Below, piece after piece: positions 57,201 through 64,000 of a stretch of 64,000 bases of DNA. The position numbers were made by a program, and so were the translations under genes. Each line of letters begins with the position of its first letter. The first letter of the stretch is position 1. A model generated the notes under the pieces. It was not told the origin of the DNA. It saw only the letters and a program-made list of their open reading frames with translations, and did not search any database. Source of the DNA: Undaria pinnatifida (lineage: Eukaryota; Sar; Phaeophyceae; Laminariales; Alariaceae); the NCBI GenBank assembly GCA_012845835.1, contig JABAKD010000023.1, positions 13,312,362 to 13,376,361 on the forward strand. The letters are read 5' to 3'.

Positions 57201-60183
57201 GACCATAACAAATGTAACGCAGTCGTCTGGGTGGTAACGACAATATTCATCCGTGACAAACACTGCGGTAGGTGGGTCATCCTCTACTTCACCTCTGAGT
57301 CTATGCCAGTCGCTGGAGTTGCTCTGTACTTCACTTCATAACCGTTCTTCCGGCGAGAGTATTGGCGCAGACTAGCTCACGGTTCCGTGGCGGGGTCACG
57401 TTGCAAAAACGAGAGCAACCAAAGATCGGGACCGAACACGAGGCGGGGGAACACTCGCACAACGTGAGCCTCACCCACTGAGAACAGAGACGCCGAACGG
57501 GAACATTCCTTTTGTACCACCGTAGGTTTTGTGAAAACTTATTGTGTTCGGCGCTCTGTTGTATTGCACACGCAGATTCAAATAGCGATTTTAAGTGGAG
57601 GTAGGTGTATGGTCAATAGAATTTTCCACCCGCCGAGTTGATTTTAACTTTCTTGTTGGTCGTTGCAAAACGAAACGAACGCATCACACATGGTATCATC
57701 ACAGGAAATATTAAAAAATGACGGATGCAAAAACTCCTGGATAAAAAATCGATATCTCCCGCATCACCTGCCAACGCCAAAGCTCAGCCTGGTTCTCATC
57801 CAGTTTTACTGCAGCGAAGTCGGCGTCTCCATAATGTACGGCACCCCACACGCCACTTGTCCTTCCCGTGAGGACCATGGAGTTGTCTTCCAGCGGTAAT
57901 ATTCCGTACAAACGATCTTCCTCAGCTGTACCACCCTGAGATATCACGCAAGTATTTGAGAGTAAAATGACAAGAGCTTTCAGGGTTTTTGAATTTCGTG
58001 ACCGAGAGAATGAATCATCGATTCTATCGGTGGAGATGGCGGGGAAATGGGGGCATATTTGTCTCAAGCAGTTTGCAGCCAGCCCCAAACGCAGACACAG
58101 CCAGTTTCAACTGCAATAATTTTGGGAAGAGAGACACGCCACGATGCTGCCTTTTCAGTTGAGCATTTGACTTGTTTGACCAAGTCTGAAAACGTCCGGC
58201 CGACCCTATACATTACCCGGTTTTACACATACATTCTCTTTGAACAGTTATGTGCGGGTCATGTTGACAGCACTTTATGGCAGTAGCCTCAAAAGGTAAG
58301 CAGTCTACCTCAAGATGTGAGCAGTCTACCTCTGCCTCAGCATTGTTGCACGCAGTGCATCTGGCGGGGAGTGACCTCCGACCCGGCTTGCGTACAGAGT
58401 CATGTAATATCAGGTTCCCGTCGTCTGACGATTTGTGCAATGCCCTCGTCGGGAACATTGAGAAAAATCGAAACGACACACAGCAGTGACGACTTGCCAG
58501 GCTCGCTGCGAGTGAGGTAGCACGCTCAGGCTGCAACGTTTCCGTAAGAAGACAGGTCTGACAGGTAAGAGTTAGGTGTTTGAGGACAAACGTTTGTTGC
58601 CCCCGCCCGATTGTTCTACTTGAAGGGGCACCATCGGCTAGTATAATATAATGTCACGAAAATATTTTTATTAGGACTAGTGCATAGAATATGTACGTCG
58701 GGTATCGCGAAAGAATGCCTTCGAAGACATTTTCCGCGTGACGTTGATGTTGATTCTGATGCTTATGTTTATGTTCATGATGATTTTGATGCTGGTCTTG
58801 ATGTTGATATTCAACTCTCCTCTTCATGGTAGCTCGGAAAAATCTTACAATCTGCTGCACCCCTTCCAAGAGTCAGAGGACTCCGTATCTCAACAAATCT
58901 TGGAAAAAAAAAATGTTGTTGAAATGCCGTCCGCGAATTTCGTTATTCTTTCGTGGTATACATGGGGTGTGCTTTTGGTCGTACTTCTGTGCCTTCCCTT
59001 ATTTATCATTATTAATTTTTTGGGGAAGGTACACGGCGTCCCCATCACCTTGGGCCTTTGTAGGGGAAAACATGCAACTTCATAGAACTACAATCTGCAA
59101 TACCACGCAACCCAGGTATCAAATGCGAGCTATATTTGACGGAGTCCTGATTATTGAACGCATTGATGAATACGACCCCTGCGGTCCGAACTTCTACCCG
59201 TACGGCGCTCTAAAACAGTTTATGTCCACTATTGTAGACCATTGTACTGGTTGTCTGTCTGTAAAATTGGTTGTCTGTAAAATTGGGTGCGGCTCAACCA
59301 CAGAAACAGTTTGTACCAATTTTACAATATTGTTCGCATAAATCCATTGTTTTTGAAAAACGATCAATACCTGGTATGTTTTCAATTACCGCCGCTGCTA
59401 ATAACCTGATGTTGGAGCTGCGCCTTGTTCAAGGCAGCTATCGTCGAAATTGAAAAGCTCGTGGGTCGAACGCGCGTAAATCTCCTCATCAGCAGCTGTG
59501 TATTACAGCACGGCGCCACGTTCAAGGCAAGGATCGCCTATGAAGCCATGCTCGTCAATTCCGGACAACGGTCCATTTACACGCAGTTCTTTGAGGTCAC
59601 TCACGCGAGTGACTCCCCCGTTCCGTACCTCCATACCATCACAGGCTTCTGTTCGGCTTTTCTCGCGTACAGTGTTTATATCAAGGAGGTACCGAATTAC
59701 TCGTCCGAGTGCTTTAGACAGGGTAAGAAAAAAGGCAAGTTGAGGCAGACGCATGCCGCGGACGGGGCGCCCCCATGGGTTTCGAACGCTCTCCAGGGCA
59801 TATCGAAGCGCTATGTAAGAGCATGTTTCATAGCAAGGAAAAGTATCAACAAACGCTAATGCATTTGCGTGTTCGTGGTATTGAACACGTCATCAATCGA
59901 CTAACGGAATACGGTAGATTTTGGGTAGTACTGTATATACTAAGCAGATATGTGAGTGGAACGCTATTCGCCCTGCCCAGTACATGTATCGTCAAATCAG
60001 GTCATCACTGTTTACCTGCCACCTCCAAATCTCAGTGCCATTGGCGTCAAGCTTGCAAAGAGCGAAGTCCCTGTCGCCTGCGCTCACGCCGCTCCAGTTG
60101 CCATTTGTATCTCCAGCCACGAACACATCCCCATCCTTTCCTATTGCTACCGCCCTTAACATATCGTCTTCGGCCGTCCCGTT
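44617..60183 (-). CDS. SBBP-repeat receptor kinase with MLKL-like helical region (5'-partial)
   Basis: Nine exons, all phase 0 with GT-AG introns: 60016-60183, 57768-57935, 54921-56123, 54454-54696, 53296-53385, 52517-52690, 46328-46729, 45480-45596 and 44617-44883 (stop), giving 943 residues. Residues 1-56, 57-112 and about 113-160 are SBBP beta-propeller modules (DFA-x-x-KLD, WRWQ). A Thr/Ser/Pro stalk and one membrane helix (about 263-282) follow. Residues about 443-650 are helical, with KSKGR and TLFKRRQEE, and resemble MLKL-type four-helix domains. The kinase is complete: LGKGGFGAV (661-669), Lys682, Glu724, HGDLKSPN with Asp801, DFG (819-821) and APE (853-855). HGD replaces HRD, so it is a non-RD, TKL-like kinase. 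Predicted role: plasma-membrane receptor. Start and signal peptide are not seen and probably lie past the right edge. Ligand unknown. Confidence 0.88.
45396..45489 (-). repeat. 49-bp tandem duplication across a kinase splice donor
   Basis: The block containing CCATACTGTCCGAGCAT and CTCACTTCGGGAG occurs twice in tandem, offset by 49 bp. On the gene strand this gives two donors: GAA|GTGAGTATGC after 45480 (used in the model, ends the APE motif) and GAA|GTGAGCATGC after 45431. Using the second would add 49 bases and shift the frame before the last kinase exon. Confidence 0.85.
47099..47542 (-). CDS. Hypothetical membrane protein inside the large kinase intron
   Basis: 147 residues from the ATG at 47542; the frame stays open at least 33 bases further upstream. 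After a Ser-rich start (residues about 5-20) there is one clear hydrophobic segment (AGAIFLGWLLIRAIYG, about residues 26-41) followed by basic residues (KKMRQPVRK), the pattern of a single-pass membrane anchor. The rest has natural composition but no family I recognise. It lies on the same strand as the receptor kinase, inside its 5.8-kb intron (46730-52516). It could be a nested gene, an alternative exon or a gene fragment. Confidence 0.35.
   Translation of the reverse strand: MVEDMSDESSVRSRPSSSSLLREAAGAIFLGWLLIRAIYGQVKKMRQPVRKPNASSKLQEYQNIDGFAHAFQSLCISGGGKTSTTQIKLHVRLSTLRSEVAEYLDYNFCISGQFDYRLSAIGLVCVAQCVFDLGERQTSRQTHGYIT
47740..48015 (+). repeat. Dispersed repeat R1, copy 6
   Basis: Carries the CATTTCCTTCCACAGC block, TGATGAGGACGCACAC, and GCAATCGGAGTATCACACAC, then a mutated leader (AGG TGA GAT in place of the usual ATGAGT) reading -RFDEIFYLTARMHY. 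The divergence is higher than in other copies. It sits in the large kinase intron, antisense to the gene. Confidence 0.75.
48117..48265 (+). repeat. Duplicated (CAA)n block
   Basis: Two units, each GTAAAGTTTTGTAACCAAAA followed by (CAA)n and CATCAACAACACAAA, lie in tandem at about 48119-48185 and 48187-48262. They lie inside the large kinase intron. Poly-Leu and poly-Val ORFs on the minus strand are artefacts. Confidence 0.85.
48865..49125 (-). repeat. Dispersed repeat R1, copy 7
   Basis: The complement has the TTTTGTCCCCCTCAGAAAC block, GAGGACACACAACCC and the leader, reading MSFDKVFDLTSGVYFYF. It lies about 0.9 kb from copy 6 in the opposite orientation, within the large kinase intron. Confidence 0.85.
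49858..50050 (+). repeat. Dispersed repeat R4, copy 2
   Basis: Shares AAAACCAGC, TTTCTTAAAC, GCTGCTCG and GATGTCGGGGTGG-like blocks with 36412-36645. Inside the large kinase intron. Confidence 0.5.
50101..50356. repeat. 64-bp tandem repeat, four units
   Basis: Units start at 50101, 50165, 50229 and 50293, exactly 64 bp apart. Each has AAGTGC, CAAAATG, GTAAGTTAGCATGTAAGA and CCAACCTGGATTTCTGATTT; the last unit is the most diverged. It lies within the large kinase intron. Confidence 0.95.
50470..50510 (-). other. Isolated box B-like motif
   Basis: The complement reads GGGGTTCGAGCCCC, an excellent match to a Pol III box B. No cloverleaf can be formed around it, so this is at best a remnant of a tRNA-derived SINE. 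It lies inside the large kinase intron. Confidence 0.25.
51964..51990. repeat. Palindrome ATATACTCCGGAGTATAT, second locus
   Basis: Nearly identical to the palindrome at 4312-4336. No R2 sequence is seen beside this one. Inside the large kinase intron. Confidence 0.6.
56575..56785. mobile_element. MITE family, copy 3
   Basis: The left part has ATTCGCGCGAGTGACCCCC. The right part has CGGAGTCACTCATGCGAGTAGCTC, then GTGGAAAACCCGCACCGTAGCC, matching the right end of the MITE at 3839-4095. It lies in the intron between the second SBBP exon and the stalk exon of the receptor kinase, directly followed by R3 copy 3. Confidence 0.65.
56805..56985 (+). repeat. Dispersed repeat R3, copy 3
   Basis: Starts GAGGTTCCTCAACTTGTG and GAGCTTAAGACC as in copy 2 (23235). 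Lies in a receptor-kinase intron. Confidence 0.55.
58738..58812 (+). repeat. Degenerate TGATGT/TTGATG hexamer repeat
   Basis: About a dozen TGATGT/TTGATG-like units produce a Met/Leu-rich ORF on the plus strand and a His/Gln-rich one on the minus strand. Inside a receptor-kinase intron; not a gene. Confidence 0.7.
59595..59630. repeat. MITE-type palindrome, isolated
   Basis: GAGGTCACTCACGCGAGTGACTCCCC matches the inner palindrome of the MITE family, but the second half of the element is not found nearby. Confidence 0.4.
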
Positions 60184-60334
60184 CTGCCAAGAACACGAGT
60201 GCAAAAATACAGTTTAGGGCCCTTTGAATGGGGTGTCGACCGCTTACATGACAAATATCATTGTTTCTTTTGTTCTGTATTAGCTTCGCATTTTTTCGTT
60301 ACAGTGAATATATGGAAGTTTTGCGACAGCGTAA

Positions 60335-60705
60335 AAAATACATACTTTTAATGAAAAACAAACTGTCGAAGCCCACCGACCCCCCCTTCGCCCCTGCTTT
60401 TTAACAACCCGCCATTCCCTCATCGGTGGGGCAACGTACAGTTAATGCACAGGATAAACTGATTCATTCATTTCACAGGCGTCATGTTATTTCGCCCTCA
60501 AAACGGGTTAAACACTTTCCCCGCACATATTGATCAACTACAACCTGTTGACCTTGGCACAAGCTACACTGCAGTTCCAAGGGGAGGCCTATATCTGTTA
60601 TGGGGAAACACACCCAGAACACGCGCGATCGGAGGATCGCACACAGCTTGCAGATATGAGTTTACGCGAAGTAGTCGATCTTACAGCTGGAGTGTACAAA
60701 TATTT
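60335..60705 (+). repeat. Dispersed repeat R1, copy 8
   Basis: Contains the C-rich block, CCCTCAAAACGGGTTAAA, and a CGCGCGATCGGAGGATC block, then the leader ATG at 60656, reading MSLREVVDLTAGVYKYF. It lies antisense in the intron upstream of the first visible SBBP exon. Confidence 0.8.
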
Positions 60706-61051
60706 CCTGAAAAATATAAATATCAGATATAATCGCATATATCAACACCAGCCGGAGAGTTCAATACGCACTCGCCTCACATCCTATCACACTGCAGACG
60801 CTATCGTCGACAGCGCCGATGCATTCAACAATGTGCCCGAAAAACACGGCATCAGGCCAGCACTCATGCAGAAGAAATGGAAACAATGTCCAAAATGTCC
60901 ACGATACCCCTCGCAAGGTGCAATGCAAATGAAAATTGCAATGTGGCACGCCGTGCGAAAGGGCCCGTCATCTTCGTCTCACTCGCCCCCGTCGATATTC
61001 AAAATAGATGGGTTCGGGGAGCCTAAACAAGGCGCTGTATACAACATGTAA
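60656..61051 (+). CDS. Chimeric ORF starting from the R1 leader, 131 aa, doubtful
   Basis: The R1 leader ATG of copy 8 opens an ORF that runs about 115 codons beyond the leader into unique sequence. That part contains a CPKCPRYP motif and a polar C-terminus (EPKQGAVYNM). No family is recognised. It runs antisense to the receptor kinase, in its 5'-most visible intron. Confidence 0.25.
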   Translation: MSLREVVDLTAGVYKYFLKNINIRYNRIYQHQPESSIRTRLTSYHTADAIVDSADAFNNVPEKHGIRPALMQKKWKQCPKCPRYPSQGAMQMKIAMWHAVRKGPSSSSHSPPSIFKIDGFGEPKQGAVYNM

Positions 61052-61059
61052 CGAGTGGT

Positions 61060-62500
61060 AATCATTCAGTATTCTCACATCGAACTAGACTAACCCGACT
61101 AGTTATCCCTACGTATCTCGTGATAACTTTGGCTGCGTCTGTTGATACACAAAAGACACTACCAAGGCTTTGGCAGGAAGGGGAGGCGTGTAAATACATG
61201 CAAACATCCTTCAATTTATTATCGTATGTATGTGAGCTAACACAGTGCTCGCACGACTGACTCTGTAACTCCTGGTAAAGAAAAACTAGGTCATGTTATC
61301 TTGGCGCAGTGTAGGTTGCATTTCCATTGCCGATTCATAAAGCGAGTAAAAACCTCGCGCAAGCGTTAAAGCCCAAAGGAAACCGGGGTGTGACTCGAGC
61401 GATGGAAACCACGCAACTAACTGAAAAAAAATGCAAAAAAAAAATCAAGGTTAGCGTCCCATGCCCGTTATAGAAAATCTCACAAACCAGGGGCGATAAC
61501 TGATTTCTGTCTCTGGGCCACAAAGTGTCACATTTATGTCACATGATGGTTTGACAAGACGATCTAATCACATTTGACTGTCGTAGATTGGCTGCGCAGC
61601 TCGTGGAGCCAAAGGCTGCCGGCGAGTTTTTATGCCAGCCAACTGGAGACGCGGGGCGTTCCGACGGGCTGGGTGAGGATAGGGCTCCATCCCCGTTCTT
61701 GAAATCCTTCCATAGCAAATCGTCCCCCCAATAAACCGCGGATGAATACGTAATTTTCCAGGGTCGACTCCAAATCGCACGGTGTGGATTCCTTAGCCCT
61801 CTGAGAGAAAGTACCCAACCCCCGCTGCAGAAATCCTTCAAAATAATTACATCTGGAAAAATAAAGGCAACTTGCGCTGCAAAACCTTTTTCCGTATACG
61901 ACCCCAACCCCGGTACGCGGACATTTAATTTTGTTTCCTTCCTCGATACCGCCCCGCATAGAGTGTAATCCAACCTCCGGGTATTGGACTCATCGGGCCG
62001 TCTGGGTATCACGGACAGGAGAAACCACCACTCACCAAGAAATTCAGCAAGCAAGTTCAATGACGATCATGAGATGACTCATGCTACCTGTCGTAAGAAA
62101 ACTTACACATGGACCAATTGCATCATTAAGTCCAGATCAAGTCCGAGATCGGTGCAACATGCTTGTGAATCGTATTATATAACAGCAGTAATCAAGGTAC
62201 GTCACTTTTCTTGTATATGTTTTCCATCCCATCAAGTATCCTCGCACTGCTCTTGCCCTCCCTCCCTCCCCCCCTCCCTCCCTCCCTCCCAGTAAAATCA
62301 TAGCTCAGATCCGGGGTCGAAGATTCGGCGCTCTCCGTCCGTCCCCACTACAGCACTTGCCATAACTTTTACCGCGAGACGAATGCAGCATTTCCTTTCC
62401 TCGTCTATTCCCATCGAACCGTGGCTACGCAAGCTTCTGAATAGGCGTCCTTAACTGTTAGCTGGTAGTTTTTTTTTGGCATTTCTGCATATATAGCATA
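61060..62500. other. No exon recognised upstream of the first visible SBBP exon
   Basis: I searched the minus strand for further SBBP exons (WRWQ-donor, DFA-x-KLD) and for a signal peptide and found none. A 173-codon minus-strand ORF at 61539-62060 has no such motif. A (CCCT)n tract lies at about 62257-62290. Confidence 0.4.
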
Positions 62501-62514
62501 GTCGAATCTCACAA

Positions 62515-62592
62515 CGGCGGCAATCGAACTCCAGGACCGGCGCTGGTTGTATTCGAGGGTAACCACGAGACCACCGGGAAGACGGGCTCTTC
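62515..62592 (-). other. Possible tRNA-derived SINE head
   Basis: The complement has a box A-like TGGTCTCGTGGTTA and, about 35 bases later, a box B-like GAGTTCGATTGCC. The outer seven bases could pair, but a proper T-stem cannot form. It is therefore not a functional tRNA gene. Confidence 0.3.
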
Positions 62593-62599
62593 AAGGCTC

Positions 62600-63400
62600 A
62601 CAAGAGATGAACAATCAGCCTCATGCAGTGAACAGCACGTTAAGTAGCAAGCAACACAACATTATATGTCAGTTACGTACTAACACGATCGCTTGCACTT
62701 GACCGGCAAACGACCACAGGAACGGAGACGGGCGCCAAAGCAACAGCAAAACACGCCATCAACGCTGATTTTCTTATAAGATTTTTGTCAGCGGAAAATA
62801 ACCATTAAATAATGCAATACCGTGACGAATATATGCCACTGGTTTCTCCCGTGGATACCGTATACTACTACTACTACGACCTTCGCATGGCGCAGCTTAG
62901 GAACAGGAACGATTTTCCCCTTTGTTGTTTGTGCCGGGAGGGTTTTGGTGTTCTGCGGTACACCCTCTCCATGGCATACGTCATTCAGAAAACGTGTGCG
63001 TATATTATAACATAATCATGTGTGCTCTTAGCCGTGTCTATATCACATACACGATTACCAACTATGTTAATGTGCACGAACTTGTTTAATACCTCCCTCG
63101 AAACCACGGACGCAGCCACTCGTAATGCTGCTCTGTTGCTTTTTCTGGCGCAGCGTTCGTGATCACCACCTCCTCATTTTATTCATGCGTTCACTCGCCA
63201 CGTGTATTCATGTATACCGGAATCCAACAAATATATGCACTTCTACGATTTTTGATAGCATACCTACCGCGGTGTCGTGTTATATTGGTCAACCGTAAAT
63301 TCACTTTGTTTTGGGGACAAACTATGACGCAAATTTTTAAAAAATAGTAATGTCCTGCCAAGATATATTTCATCATCCTTCCCATAGATTAAGATCCGGA
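62600..63400. other. Intergenic or intronic, nothing recognised
   Basis: Short ORFs only. It may belong to a 5' intron of the receptor kinase if that gene extends past the window. Confidence 0.35.
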
Positions 63401-63424
63401 GAATATCTGGTGATCACGGTTCAA

Positions 63425-63645
63425 ATCTTTGCTTTCTCGCCTTCTCGCTCAGCCCCCATCCGCGTTCACGTCGTGGTGCGGAACGGATAAGGCAGGATTA
63501 GGGGAGTTGGGGCTGCCCCTCGAAGAAGCCGCTCGGACGAAGCGATTTTACCGAAATATTCAATTTCGAGAAACCCATACTAAAGCCGACAGAAAACGGA
63601 ACTGCTCGCCAAGTCCCTTTCCTCTTCAAAACACGAAATAACTTG
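63425..63645 (+). repeat. Dispersed repeat R2, copy 2
   Basis: Translates in the same frame as the complement of 4375-4560, with matching blocks (PSAFTSWCGTDKAG, RTK, IQFRETHTKA). See copy 1. Confidence 0.6.
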
Positions 63646-63718
63646 CATACGTACAGGTATGAATAAATGTTGGCATACGGAAACCCTACAAGCACGGAAA
63701 AAAATGACACACGTCACC

Positions 63719-63835
63719 ATGAAATATGAAGGCAGTAGCAGTTGGAAATGCAATATCAAAGATGTCAGGGGACGGTACTTTTACCTTGTGGCGGACGGGG
63801 TCAAGACGAACGTCATGATAATGGACGTGCCATGA
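63719..63835 (+). CDS. Short ORF, 38 aa, very doubtful
   Basis: ATG at 63719 to TGA at 63833-63835. The product (for example GRYFYLVADGVKTNV) has natural-looking composition, but there is no homologue I know and no start context to support it. It could be a terminal exon of a plus-strand gene. Confidence 0.12.
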   Translation: MKYEGSSSWKCNIKDVRGRYFYLVADGVKTNVMIMDVP

Positions 63836-64000
63836 CGGCATTGTTTCCGCCATTTTTGCCATTTTCTTTTTTCTCGTTCGTTCGGAGTTCAGATTTACAG
63901 TAGTACGCTCTTAAATATACCACGATCAACGAGCAACACTCCATTACTGTCGTATCGTAACGCTCCTCCAAGAAGTTGTGTTGGTGTGCTGGTCGCGCTT

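Noticed and set aside
61539-62060. 173-codon minus-strand ORF as an upstream ectodomain exon of the receptor kinase
   Set aside because: No SBBP motif, no signal peptide and no phase-0 splice pair that would join it to 60183.

Overview
The window looks like nuclear DNA of a brown alga (Phaeophyceae, Ectocarpus-like). Two lines of evidence support this. First, there is a gene with four perfect EsV-1-7 repeats (C-X4-C-X16-C-X2-H), a family expanded in brown algae. Second, there is a large receptor-kinase gene split by many introns, with extracellular SBBP-type beta-propeller modules and a cytoplasmic TKL-type kinase. No bacterial operon structure, rRNA, convincing tRNA or CRISPR is visible. Most of the window is gene-poor and rich in repeats.

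Layout. 1-28.5 kb: no gene I can defend. This stretch holds dispersed repeats, small non-autonomous mobile elements (a MITE at 3839-4095, a miniature LTR element at 8377-8803, a fold-back element at 11186-11418), a duplicated 0.55-kb unit (13.5-15.1 kb), arrays of short palindromes and long G tracts. 28.93-29.80 kb (+): the EsV-1-7 repeat gene, preceded by a copy of the main dispersed repeat (R1). 30250-31417: a TIR-bounded DNA transposon containing a perfect 18-bp hairpin. 31.7-44.6 kb: unassigned ORFs, repeat copies and G- or C-rich tracts. 44.6 kb to beyond 60.2 kb (-): the receptor kinase, nine visible exons all in phase 0, with introns full of repeats; its 5' end is not seen and probably lies past the right edge.

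The receptor kinase, read 5' to 3' on the minus strand, encodes at least three SBBP modules, a Ser/Thr/Pro-rich stalk, one membrane segment, a variable juxtamembrane region, a helical region resembling the four-helix N-terminal domain of MLKL/HeLo-type proteins, and a complete kinase whose catalytic loop is HGD rather than HRD (non-RD). The domain order is read from the sequence; a role in sensing or cell death is inference.

A recurring theme is the R1 repeat, with eight copies. Its sense strand ends in an ATG-initiated peptide, MSFDEIFDLTAGVYFNF or a variant, that is recognisable in most copies. One copy lies just upstream of the EsV-1-7 gene and another runs on into a longer chimeric ORF, so R1 may supply promoters, leaders or start codons. 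Repeat boundaries are approximate because they were aligned by eye.
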